DNA of 64,000 nt. Origin: Anoxypelagibacter sp902613655. GTDB taxonomy: Bacteria; Pseudomonadota; Alphaproteobacteria; Pelagibacterales; Pelagibacteraceae. The stretch is from positions 71,651 through 135,650 of the forward strand of contig CACMHR010000002.1 of assembly GCA_902613655.1 (NCBI GenBank), given 5' to 3'. A model generated the notes under the pieces. The model searched no databases. It was not told the origin of the DNA and saw only the letters and a program-made list of their open reading frames with translations. A program made the position numbers and the translations under genes. Shown piece by piece: positions 44,712 to 52,733 of the stretch. Positions within the stretch are counted from its first letter, which is position 1. Every line of letters starts with the position of its first letter.

Positions 44712-45758
44712 CTATATAAATAATTTTTGGAAATTTCTTCTTTCTCTATTTTTCCAATTTTGACGATGATATGCATCACTAGCAATTAGTGGCAATACAC
44801 TAGTCGCCTCAGCAAAAACCATTTGCTCTTTTGATGTATCTACTTTGCCCCATGAGCTTGCTTCTTTTAATGTTGAACTGCTACAGGCACCATCCCTTGT
44901 ATCAGCGACAGTAATTTGAATTGCATACTTATGCATATCAACTTTTTTTCCTAAGAGTTCAGCACATACAACTGTATCTTGCACAAAGTTTTTTGGAACA
45001 CCACCACCAACCATTAATAATCCTGAAGCTTTTGATTTTAATTTAATTTCTGTAAGCTCTCTAAATTCCTTGATAGAGTCTATCGTAATGTGTTTCGAGG
45101 GATTTTGTTCTTGATGCATTACTAAACCAAAACCAGCTGAACTGTCTGTGAATGCAGGACAGAATATAGGTACATTATGATCATAAGCTAACTCAATAAG
45201 AGAATTTTTCTTTTTAGAGTTAGTCTTAAGATATTTTCCTATTTCTTTAATGAATTCTCTGGATGTATAAGCTTTTGGAGGTAATTTATTGGCAATTTCA
45301 CAAATGGTTTTATCACACGCTTGCAGCTGTTCTTCATCAATATAGGTATCATATATTCTGTCTATATAGTTTTCTCTTAATATCTTGTCATCTTGAAATT
45401 GATCACCTTGGTAATGCTTAAATCCTAAAGCTTCAAAGAAATCCATGTCAATTATAGATGCACCAGTTGCAACTATTGCATCAACCATATTAAATTTAAT
45501 TAAATCAGAATAAAGTTTCATACATCCTGCAGCAGACGTAGAACCCGCAATTGTCAAAAATATTGAGCAATTTTTATCTTTAATCATCTCGTTATAAATT
45601 TCTGCAGCTTTGGCAGTATCCCTTGAAGTGAAAGACATTTTTTTCATAGAATCGATTATTTTTCTTGAGTCAAAAGAAGTGATATCTATGTGTTCAACTT
45701 CAGATTTTAATAGAGATTTTTTGTTGTGACCAAGCGTAGGTCCGTTTTTTTTATTCAT
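44712..45758 (-). CDS. Deoxyhypusine synthase-like protein (probable homospermidine-type synthase)
   Basis: The 348-residue protein belongs to the deoxyhypusine synthase family: NAD-binding segments with TIAGSTSAAG and VATGASIID near residues 69-103, GGGVPKN at 251-257, and the active-site Lys305 in SSWGKV, which forms the enzyme-spermidine intermediate. Bacteria lack the eIF5A substrate of true deoxyhypusine synthase, so bacterial members are thought to make polyamines such as homospermidine by transferring an aminobutyl group to putrescine. Its place between odc and aguB, both putrescine producers, supports that. It starts at the odc stop codon (one-base overlap). Confidence 0.85.
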   Translation of the reverse strand: MNKKNGPTLGHNKKSLLKSEVEHIDITSFDSRKIIDSMKKMSFTSRDTAKAAEIYNEMIKDKNCSIFLTIAGSTSAAGCMKLYSDLIKFNMVDAIVATGASIIDMDFFEALGFKHYQGDQFQDDKILRENYIDRIYDTYIDEEQLQACDKTICEIANKLPPKAYTSREFIKEIGKYLKTNSKKKNSLIELAYDHNVPIFCPAFTDSSAGFGLVMHQEQNPSKHITIDSIKEFRELTEIKLKSKASGLLMVGGGVPKNFVQDTVVCAELLGKKVDMHKYAIQITVADTRDGACSSSTLKEASSWGKVDTSKEQMVFAEATSVLPLIASDAYHRQNWKNRERRNFQKLFI

Positions 45759-46936
45759 TACGCAACTAAATATTTAACCTTCATTCCACCATCGTACATA
45801 GAAAGAATTGGTTTGTCATCCAATTGGTAAATTGCGTCTGAATAGAAACCATTAAATTTTGTTCTAAAAGTTGTTCCGTAAGCACCAAGCTGTCCAAGCT
45901 CAATATAATCACCCTCTTTAATATTGTTTGGTAATAAGAAAGGACCTTTCATATAATCTAGACTATCACAGGTTGGGCCATAAAAATTAAAAGCAGTCAT
46001 TTTTTTTGAAAGCGTTCTTCCATTTGTGATCATTTTAGAGGGCAGAACAAAATTTGGTACTCCGGCATCAAATAAAGATCCATAAGTTCCATCATTTATA
46101 TACAATTTTTGTTTTTTTCTTAAAACTACCTTAACTATGGTTGATCCAGCCTCAGCAACAATAGCACGACCAGGCTCGCAAAAAATTTCAGGCATTTTAC
46201 TTAACTTCAATTTTTCTAATCCATTTTTTATTTCTGCCATGTAATTTTCTAAAGGCTCTGGTATTAAATCAGGATATATTGACGGGAAACCACCACCTAT
46301 ATTTATAACATCCGGTACAATCTTTGTTTTTTTAATAATATTTCCAATTTCTTGGATTCCTTTTGAAAATGAAATTTTATCCATACACTGAGAACCAACG
46401 TGAAAACTTAAACCAACTTTTCTTCCGTGTTCTTTACAAAGTCTTAAAAGTCCCAGAGCCTCACTTGCTAAAGCTCCAAATTTTCTCGACAAATCAATTT
46501 CAGCATGTTCATTTGAAATTGCGACTCTCACATACAAATTTAAATCCTTAGCGTTATTTGTTGAGTCTAAAATTTTTAATAATTCTTCTTTAGTATCTAA
46601 AGCAAAATCTTTAACATTATATTGAAAATATGCCTCTCTGATATTTTCTCTACTTTTAATAGTATGCATAAAATAAACTTTTACTTTATTATCTATTTTT
46701 CTTACTAATTTAATCTCATTAATTGATGCAACATCAAAATTTTGAATTCCACTATTAATAATAGTTTTAATAACCCTTTCGTTTGGATTTGTTTTTACAG
46801 CGTAAAGAATTTTACCTGGAAAGTTTTTTTTAAAAAACTCAACTGATTTTTTTATTGATTTAGGTCTGATGCAATAGACCGGATTATCTGGTTTTAAAGT
46901 GTTAACTAATTCGTTAACGTTATCAAATTTTCGCAT
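45758..46936 (-). CDS. Ornithine decarboxylase (PLP fold-type III; lysine activity possible)
   Basis: This 392-residue alanine-racemase-fold decarboxylase makes putrescine from ornithine. PLP Lys48 lies in YAVKTNP, HVGSQC at 179-184, the phosphate-binding NIGGGFPS at 212-219, EPGRA at 254-258 and the catalytic Cys323 in GPTCDSLD contributed across the dimer. The motif set matches eukaryote-type ODC and bacterial ornithine/lysine decarboxylases; specificity cannot be fixed from sequence. It heads the polyamine operon and diverges from regA over 148 bases, with a purine-rich Shine-Dalgarno-like GGGGGA about 12 bases before its ATG. Confidence 0.92.
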   Translation of the reverse strand: MRKFDNVNELVNTLKPDNPVYCIRPKSIKKSVEFFKKNFPGKILYAVKTNPNERVIKTIINSGIQNFDVASINEIKLVRKIDNKVKVYFMHTIKSRENIREAYFQYNVKDFALDTKEELLKILDSTNNAKDLNLYVRVAISNEHAEIDLSRKFGALASEALGLLRLCKEHGRKVGLSFHVGSQCMDKISFSKGIQEIGNIIKKTKIVPDVINIGGGFPSIYPDLIPEPLENYMAEIKNGLEKLKLSKMPEIFCEPGRAIVAEAGSTIVKVVLRKKQKLYINDGTYGSLFDAGVPNFVLPSKMITNGRTLSKKMTAFNFYGPTCDSLDYMKGPFLLPNNIKEGDYIELGQLGAYGTTFRTKFNGFYSDAIYQLDDKPILSMYDGGMKVKYLVA

Positions 46937-47084
46937 CTCATGTGTCCCCCAATTATTACACAGTTAAGCTTCTAAAAAATTTACTAAAAAAGCTTATATA
47001 AATTTCCCGAATAATAGTTTTTTCCCTTTATGTAAAGAAAATAATTCAAGAATGTCGCATTGTAATAGTTGAGAAAGTGACTAT
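46937..47084. promoter_or_regulatory. Divergent odc-regA control region
   Basis: These 148 bases hold the promoters of both the polyamine operon and regA. Two inverted repeats are visible: TGTGT (46941-46945) with ACACA (46958-46962) next to the odc start, and TAAGCTT (46965-46971) with AAGCTTA (46990-46996), a 7-bp stem with an 18-base spacer. Either could be an operator or a leader hairpin. I could not assign a regulator. Confidence 0.4.
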
Positions 47085-47666
47085 ATGACAACTACAATGA
47101 GAACAGATAAATCACTCCCAGGTTTAAAAATAACTGACTTTGAAGAGAGGTCTCTATTGATCGTTGACGACGACGATCCCCTTAGAATGAGGTTAGCCCG
47201 AGCTATGGAGAAGAAAGGTTTTCAAGTTAAAGACGCTAAAACAGTTGAAAATGCTATTAAAATGGTTATATCTGCCCCTCCAAAGTTTGCTCTGGTTGAT
47301 TTAAGGCTCGAAGACGGAAATGGTTTAGATGTCGTAAAAGAGATTAATAAGGCAAAAAAAGATAGTAGAATTGTAATGTTAACAGGTTATGGGAACCTTC
47401 CAACGGCCGTAGCAGCCGTTAAATCTGGTGCTATTGATTATTTGGCTAAACCAGTAGATGCTGATGATGTAGAGGCAGCTCTTCTAGCAGACCCAGAATC
47501 AAAGGCAAAACCTCCCGAAAACCCTATGTCGGCAGATAGAGTAAAATGGGAACATATCCATCGTGTATTTGAACTATGCAATAGAAATGTGTCTGAAACT
47601 GCAAGAAGGTTAAAGATGCACAGAAGAACCCTTCAGAGAATTTTATCCAAAAGATCCCCTCGTTAA
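47085..47666 (+). CDS. regA: Redox response regulator RegA/PrrA
   Basis: RegA is the DNA-binding partner of RegB and controls energy and redox metabolism in alphaproteobacteria. The 193-residue protein has an N-terminal receiver domain with the acidic IVDDDDPLRMRLARAM block and phospho-acceptor Asp72 in LVDLRLEDGNGLD, a short Pro-containing linker, and a C-terminal Fis-type helix-turn-helix NVSETARRLKMHRRTLQRIL (about 167-186), the most conserved RegA segment. Length is as in Rhodobacter RegA plus a few N-terminal residues. It is transcribed divergently from the polyamine operon and convergently with bioY. Confidence 0.94.
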   Translation: MTTTMRTDKSLPGLKITDFEERSLLIVDDDDPLRMRLARAMEKKGFQVKDAKTVENAIKMVISAPPKFALVDLRLEDGNGLDVVKEINKAKKDSRIVMLTGYGNLPTAVAAVKSGAIDYLAKPVDADDVEAALLADPESKAKPPENPMSADRVKWEHIHRVFELCNRNVSETARRLKMHRRTLQRILSKRSPR

Positions 47667-48208
47667 ACCTTAAATCTCAAAATTTTAGGGATTAATATCG
47701 TTAAAATAAGAACTTTAAACAATTCAGCTAAAAGAAAAGGTTGTGCACCTAATTCAAAAATTGGCTTATTCCAACCAATTAATGATCCTAACCAAAGAAG
47801 TCCAAATAAATAAATAAAAGATACTGCAAAACACAATTTTACAAAGTTTTTTAAAAAGTTATTATCAAATTTTAAAAATCCAGTTAGATAAACAGTAACT
47901 AAAAATCCAAGTAAGTAACCCATAGTAGGTCCAGTGAAATATACTATGCCCATTCCTTTTTCGGGTGTACCGGCAAAAACTGGCAAACCTGCAATTCCTT
48001 CCATTAGGTATAATGAAACTGTGAATAGTCCAAGTTTCCAACCAAACAAAATACCAATTAACATTACTACAAATGTTTGCATAGTCATTGGTACCGGCCA
48101 AAAAGGTATTTTTATTTTTGAAGAAACAGCTAAAAACACTGTGGCTAAAAAAGCTAAAAATAAATTTTTAACTAGCGTATTCTCTTTTAAATTTCTAATT
48201 AATTCCAT
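47663..48208 (-). CDS. bioY: Biotin transporter BioY (S component)
   Basis: BioY is the membrane substrate-binding component of biotin ECF transporters. The 181-residue protein has about six membrane segments and the family pattern: ISSKIKIPFWPVPMTMQTFVV-like sequence near residue 25 (the PVP-TMQT motif), LYLMEGIAGLPVFAG, and GPTMGYLLGF. No bioM/bioN (ATPase and T component) genes adjoin it, so it may act alone, as some BioYs do, or use a shared module. Its end overlaps the regA end by four bases. The gene upstream on the same strand is an unrelated-looking ABC ATPase. Confidence 0.9.
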   Translation of the reverse strand: MELIRNLKENTLVKNLFLAFLATVFLAVSSKIKIPFWPVPMTMQTFVVMLIGILFGWKLGLFTVSLYLMEGIAGLPVFAGTPEKGMGIVYFTGPTMGYLLGFLVTVYLTGFLKFDNNFLKNFVKLCFAVSFIYLFGLLWLGSLIGWNKPIFELGAQPFLLAELFKVLILTILIPKILRFKV

Positions 48209-48241
48209 GTCTTTATTATTACTTTTAAATCAAATAAAAAT

Positions 48242-49168
48242 CTACCTATTTGTTAACTTTAAAAATATATCTTCAAGATCACCATCTTCTGTTGAAATAT
48301 CAACAATTTCTGCACTTTTTTTTACAGCATTTATTACTTGATCAAATTTAAATTTATTTTTATCGTAGGAGGCTATTATTTGAGTTCCATTTTTATAAAA
48401 TTTAACACCATTTAATGCTATTTTATCAAATTGGTCTAAACTTCTTACTTTGAATTTAATTTTTTTAGTTTCTATTCTATCTAATAATTTTGAGGTGCTA
48501 TCTAAAGCTACTAAATTTCCTTTATTAATAATTCCAATTCGATTACACATATCTTGAGCTTCATATAAATTATGTGTAGTCAATATTATAGTTACTCCAA
48601 TTTGGTTAAGCTCTGAAACATTTTTCCATAAATTTTGTCTTAATTCTACATCTACACCAGCTGAAGGTTCGTCCAATACTAATAAAGGCGGTTGATGAAC
48701 CATTGCTTTCGCTATTAATAATCTTCTTTTCATACCGCCGGAAAGACTTCTTGCATAAGAATTTGCTTGTTTGTCTAATGACACCATTTTTAAAATTAAA
48801 TCAGTAATCCTATCTTTTTCTTTTACGCCAAAAAGACCAGCTTGAAGTTCCAATAACTTCCTTGGACTAAAAAAAGCATCTAAATTAACTTCTTGTGGTA
48901 CTATACCAATTGAAGCCTTCACTTGCCTTGGATTTTTGTCTAAATCAAAACCCCAAACATCAACTTTACCACTAGTTTTCTCAACCAAACCACCTAGGAT
49001 ATTTATAAATGTTGTTTTTCCAGCACCATTAGGACCTAAAAGTCCAAAAATTTCGCCATGTTTCACTTTTAAATTTAATTTATTTAACGCAAGCACAGAA
49101 TTGTTAGCAGAACTTTTTTTTGAATAAATTTTAGTAAGATTTTCAGCAGATAGAATAACTTTTTCCAT
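48242..49168 (-). CDS. ABC transporter ATP-binding protein (export type)
   Basis: This is a 308-residue ATPase of the CcmA/NatA class. Walker A is GPNGAGKTT near residue 47, the signature is SLSGGMKRRL, Walker B is LLVLDEPSAGVD, and the switch His is in LTTHNLYEAQ. A C-terminal extension (about 225-308) resembles the DUF4162-type domain of drug and lipid exporters. No ABC-2 permease gene lies beside it: bioY follows after 33 bases and polA diverges upstream. It could power BioY only speculatively, since it looks unlike BioM. The permease is probably elsewhere. Confidence 0.88.
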   Translation of the reverse strand: MEKVILSAENLTKIYSKKSSANNSVLALNKLNLKVKHGEIFGLLGPNGAGKTTFINILGGLVEKTSGKVDVWGFDLDKNPRQVKASIGIVPQEVNLDAFFSPRKLLELQAGLFGVKEKDRITDLILKMVSLDKQANSYARSLSGGMKRRLLIAKAMVHQPPLLVLDEPSAGVDVELRQNLWKNVSELNQIGVTIILTTHNLYEAQDMCNRIGIINKGNLVALDSTSKLLDRIETKKIKFKVRSLDQFDKIALNGVKFYKNGTQIIASYDKNKFKFDQVINAVKKSAEIVDISTEDGDLEDIFLKLTNR

Positions 49169-49215
49169 ATTATATTATTATTATATCATGAAAAATATTA
49201 AGATATCATCAATTG

Positions 49216-51978
49216 ATGAATAAAATAAAAAAAACTGATCATTTTTATTTGGTAGATGGATCTGGATATATTTTCAGAGCTTATTACGCCTTACCTCCTT
49301 TATCTAGAAAAAGTGATGGGCTACCTACTGGAGCAGTAATTGGCTTTAGTAATATGCTTTTCAAGCTTTTAGAAGATTCAAGATCAGATGACTCTAAAAA
49401 CAAACCAACACATTTTGCAGTTATATTTGACTCTGCAAGAAAAAATTTTAGAAATGAAATTTACAAAGATTACAAAGCTAATAGATCTGAGGCACCAGAT
49501 GATCTTGCACCACAATTTGAATATATAAGAAAGGCTGTTGAGGCTTTTAATGTTCCTTCTATTGAACAATTAAATTATGAAGCAGACGATCTTTTAGCCA
49601 CTTACGCTAAACAAATTTTAAAAGCTGGCGCAAAAGTTACAATTATTTCCTCTGACAAAGACTTGATGCAATTGGTCTCTAAAGAAATAAGATTATTCGA
49701 TCCAATGAAAAGCAAAGTGATTGGAGAAAAAGAAGTAAAAGAAAAATTTGGGGTTACACCACAACAAGTAATCGATGTACAATCTTTGGCTGGCGACTCC
49801 TCTGATAATATTCCTGGTGTTCCTGGAATAGGAATTAAAACAGCAGCAGAATTAATTAACAAGTACAAGAACCTAGAAACATTATTAAAAAAAGCTGATG
49901 AAATACCTCAAAAAAAAAGAAAAGAAACACTTATTCAAAATAAAAAATTGGCATTAATAAGTAAAAAGCTTGTAACTTTAAAAGACAATGTCCCTGTAAA
50001 AGAACAAATTGAAGAATTTTCAATCAAAGAAGTTAAAAAAGAAAAACTTTATAAATTTTTAAGGGAAATGGAGTTTAATAGACTTTTAAGTCAGGCAATA
50101 AGTTTTTATGGAGAACCGAACAATAAAACTGAGAACAAACAAATAAAAAAAAATAAAATTGATGTAAATAAATACGAAACTATAGTTACAGAAAAACAAT
50201 TAGCAAATTGGATAAATATCCTTAAAGATAAAAAACTAATTTCAGTTGATACTGAAACATCCTCAATCAACCCAATTGATGCAGATTTAGTTGGAATTTC
50301 TTTTTGTTATGAGGAGGGAAAGGCATGTTACATACCATTAAAAAATAAAGATCAGAAATGTTTAAATCCTGAAACTGTATTAAAAAAAATTAAACCGTTA
50401 CTTGAAGATCCAAGCATTAAAAAAATTGGTCAAAATATGAAATATGACTATATAATATTTATAAAAAATAAAATTGAAGTTAACCCTATAGAAGATACAA
50501 TGTTAACCTCATATACTTTAGACGCAGGTTTGAATCGACATAATCTAGATACTCTTGCAGAAATTCACTTAGGCCACAAAACAATTTCTTTTAAAGATTT
50601 AGTAGGGAGCGGAAAAAAACAAATTACTTTTTCAGAGGTTGATCTAAAAAAAGCTACTGAATATGCGGGAGAAGACGCCGATGTAACATTTAGACTATAT
50701 CAAATACTAAAAAAAAGGTTGGACCAAGAAAAACTTACAAAGATTTACGAAATTTTTGAAAAGCCAATGGTCGAACTCCTTGCGAGCATTGAAATTAATG
50801 GAGTCAAAATAGATAAGGAATACTTAAAAAAATTATCTAAAAATTTTACTGAAAAAATATCAAAAATAGAGAAAACCATCTTTTCGATAGCTAAAAGAGA
50901 ATTTAATATCGGATCCCCAAAGCAACTTGGTGAAATCATTTACAATGATCTTAAAATCGCAAATTTAAAAAAAACAAAAAAAGGTAGCTTAGCAACTAGT
51001 GCAAAAATTTTAGAGGATCTTGCTTTTAAGGGTCATAAATTTCCAAGTCTAGTGCTAGATTGGAGGCAACTTTCAAAACTGAAAAACACATATACAGATG
51101 CACTTCAGGAACATATTAATCCGAAAACAAATAGAGTTCACACTTCTTTTCTGCTTGCCGCAACAAATACTGGTAGGCTTGCTTCAAGTGATCCAAACTT
51201 GCAAAATATACCAATAAAATCACAAGACGGAAGAGAAATAAGAAAAGCATTTATTCCAGAAAAAAATAATATTTTAATATCTGCGGATTATAACCAGGTT
51301 GAAATGAGAATATTAGCCGATTTAGCAAATGTTAAAGAACTAAAAAAAGCTTTTACCAATAACGAGGATATTCATAGTCTTACAGCCAGCCAGGTTTTTG
51401 ATGTTTCTATAAAAAAAGTAGACTCAAATTTAAGAAGAAAAGCAAAAGCAATAAATTTTGGAATCATTTATGGAATAACACAGTATGGTTTAGCAAAACA
51501 AATTTCAGTTTCTAACAATGAAGCACTAGAATTTATAAATTCTTATTTTAAAAAATTTCCAGAAATTAAAGAATATATGAAATCCACAATAAAGTTTTGT
51601 CAAAAAAATGGTTATGTTAATAATATTTTTGGAAGAAGAATTCACTTAAGAGGAATAAATGATAAAAATTTCACAGTTAGAAGTTTTCAAGAAAGAGCAG
51701 CAATTAATGCACCAATTCAGAGCTCCGCAGCAGATATCATTAGGCTCGCAATGATAAAACTTAATGGGTTATTAAAATCAAAAAAATTAGATAAAACTAA
51801 AATGCTTTTACAAATACATGATGAATTAGTATTCGAATGCCAAAAGAGTCATCAGAAAGAAGTAGAAAAAGTCCTTAAAAAAACAATGGAGTCGGTATCA
51901 AGCTCAGAACATCATATGTTTACAATTCCATTAGATGTAAACATTAATTCAGGAAATAACTGGGATGAGGCACACTGA
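49216..51978 (+). CDS. polA: DNA polymerase I
   Basis: PolA fills gaps and removes Okazaki primers. The 920-residue protein has an N-terminal 5'-3' exonuclease domain (about 1-290), a 3'-5' exonuclease domain (about 315-510) whose proofreading acidic residues are intact (VDTETSS, NMKYD, YAGEDAD), and the polymerase domain with DYNQVEMRILA, RRKAKAINFGIIYG and the QIHDELVFE palm motif. The ATG at 49216 is preferred over an in-frame TTG three bases earlier. It diverges from the ABC ATPase gene and stands as a single-gene unit before chvI. Confidence 0.97.
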   Translation: MNKIKKTDHFYLVDGSGYIFRAYYALPPLSRKSDGLPTGAVIGFSNMLFKLLEDSRSDDSKNKPTHFAVIFDSARKNFRNEIYKDYKANRSEAPDDLAPQFEYIRKAVEAFNVPSIEQLNYEADDLLATYAKQILKAGAKVTIISSDKDLMQLVSKEIRLFDPMKSKVIGEKEVKEKFGVTPQQVIDVQSLAGDSSDNIPGVPGIGIKTAAELINKYKNLETLLKKADEIPQKKRKETLIQNKKLALISKKLVTLKDNVPVKEQIEEFSIKEVKKEKLYKFLREMEFNRLLSQAISFYGEPNNKTENKQIKKNKIDVNKYETIVTEKQLANWINILKDKKLISVDTETSSINPIDADLVGISFCYEEGKACYIPLKNKDQKCLNPETVLKKIKPLLEDPSIKKIGQNMKYDYIIFIKNKIEVNPIEDTMLTSYTLDAGLNRHNLDTLAEIHLGHKTISFKDLVGSGKKQITFSEVDLKKATEYAGEDADVTFRLYQILKKRLDQEKLTKIYEIFEKPMVELLASIEINGVKIDKEYLKKLSKNFTEKISKIEKTIFSIAKREFNIGSPKQLGEIIYNDLKIANLKKTKKGSLATSAKILEDLAFKGHKFPSLVLDWRQLSKLKNTYTDALQEHINPKTNRVHTSFLLAATNTGRLASSDPNLQNIPIKSQDGREIRKAFIPEKNNILISADYNQVEMRILADLANVKELKKAFTNNEDIHSLTASQVFDVSIKKVDSNLRRKAKAINFGIIYGITQYGLAKQISVSNNEALEFINSYFKKFPEIKEYMKSTIKFCQKNGYVNNIFGRRIHLRGINDKNFTVRSFQERAAINAPIQSSAADIIRLAMIKLNGLLKSKKLDKTKMLLQIHDELVFECQKSHQKEVEKVLKKTMESVSSSEHHMFTIPLDVNINSGNNWDEAH

Positions 51979-52034
51979 TGCCTAAATTTTGACAATTTAT
52001 TTTAAACTATTATAAACTCTATAGGATACTAACA

Positions 52035-52733
52035 ATGTCAAAAACAATTGCATTAGTTGATGATGATCGAAATATTCTAACCGGAATAAGTATGGCTTTA
52101 GAGAGAGAGGGCTTTAAAGTACAAACTTATATAGATGGGGAGAGTGCCTTGGTTGGTCTATCTAGAAATCCCCCAGATTTAGCAGTTGTAGATATTAAAA
52201 TGCCAAGAATGGACGGTGAAGAGTTATTAAAAAAAATTAGAAAAAAAATGTCTATACCAATCATATTCCTTACATCTAAAGATGAAGAAGTGGATGAACT
52301 TTTAGGATTAAAGCTTGGGGCAGATGATTTTATTAAAAAGTCTGGAGGCTTTTCAATAAAAGTTTTAATTGAAAGAATTAGGGTTCAGCTAAGAAAAAAA
52401 ACAAATGTTAATGATGAATCAAAAAATTTAATAGCTCATGGAAAATTAAAACTTGATCCAAATCAATTAGAATGTGAGTGGAATGGACAATCATTACCTG
52501 AAAAATTAACAACCACAGAGTTTTTGATCGTAAAAGAGCTTGCCAAAAGACCTGGCGTTATTAAGGAGAGAGCGCACTTAATGGATATTGCATATAAAGA
52601 GAATACGGACATAGAAGACAGAACTATAGACAGCCATATAAAAAGGATAAGAAAAAAATTTAAAAAAGTCGACGAGAAATTTTCTTCAATAGAAACTCGT
52701 TATGGTAGTGGTTACAGATGGAATATTAATTAA
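52035..52733 (+). CDS. chvI: OmpR-family response regulator, ChvI type
   Basis: ChvI regulates envelope, acid-stress and metabolic genes in alphaproteobacteria. The 232-residue protein has a receiver domain with VDDDRNI near residue 8, phospho-acceptor Asp53 in VVDIKMPRMDGEE, the Thr-Ser switch in FLTSKDEE, and conserved Lys in the following block. The C-terminal winged helix (about 130-230) has LTTTEFLIVKELAKRPGVIKERAHLM and RTIDSHIKRIRKKF. Its stop overlaps the start of the sensor kinase gene by one base, typical of a two-component pair. Confidence 0.91.
   Translation: MSKTIALVDDDRNILTGISMALEREGFKVQTYIDGESALVGLSRNPPDLAVVDIKMPRMDGEELLKKIRKKMSIPIIFLTSKDEEVDELLGLKLGADDFIKKSGGFSIKVLIERIRVQLRKKTNVNDESKNLIAHGKLKLDPNQLECEWNGQSLPEKLTTTEFLIVKELAKRPGVIKERAHLMDIAYKENTDIEDRTIDSHIKRIRKKFKKVDEKFSSIETRYGSGYRWNIN

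Noticed and set aside
46937..47084. speF-type RNA upstream of odc
   Set aside because: The known speF leader is several hundred bases long, while only 148 bases separate odc from divergent regA, and I saw no matching extended structure.
47934..48341. Open frame of 135 residues antisense to bioY and the ABC ATPase gene
   Set aside because: It overlaps two well-supported genes and has no recognisable features.
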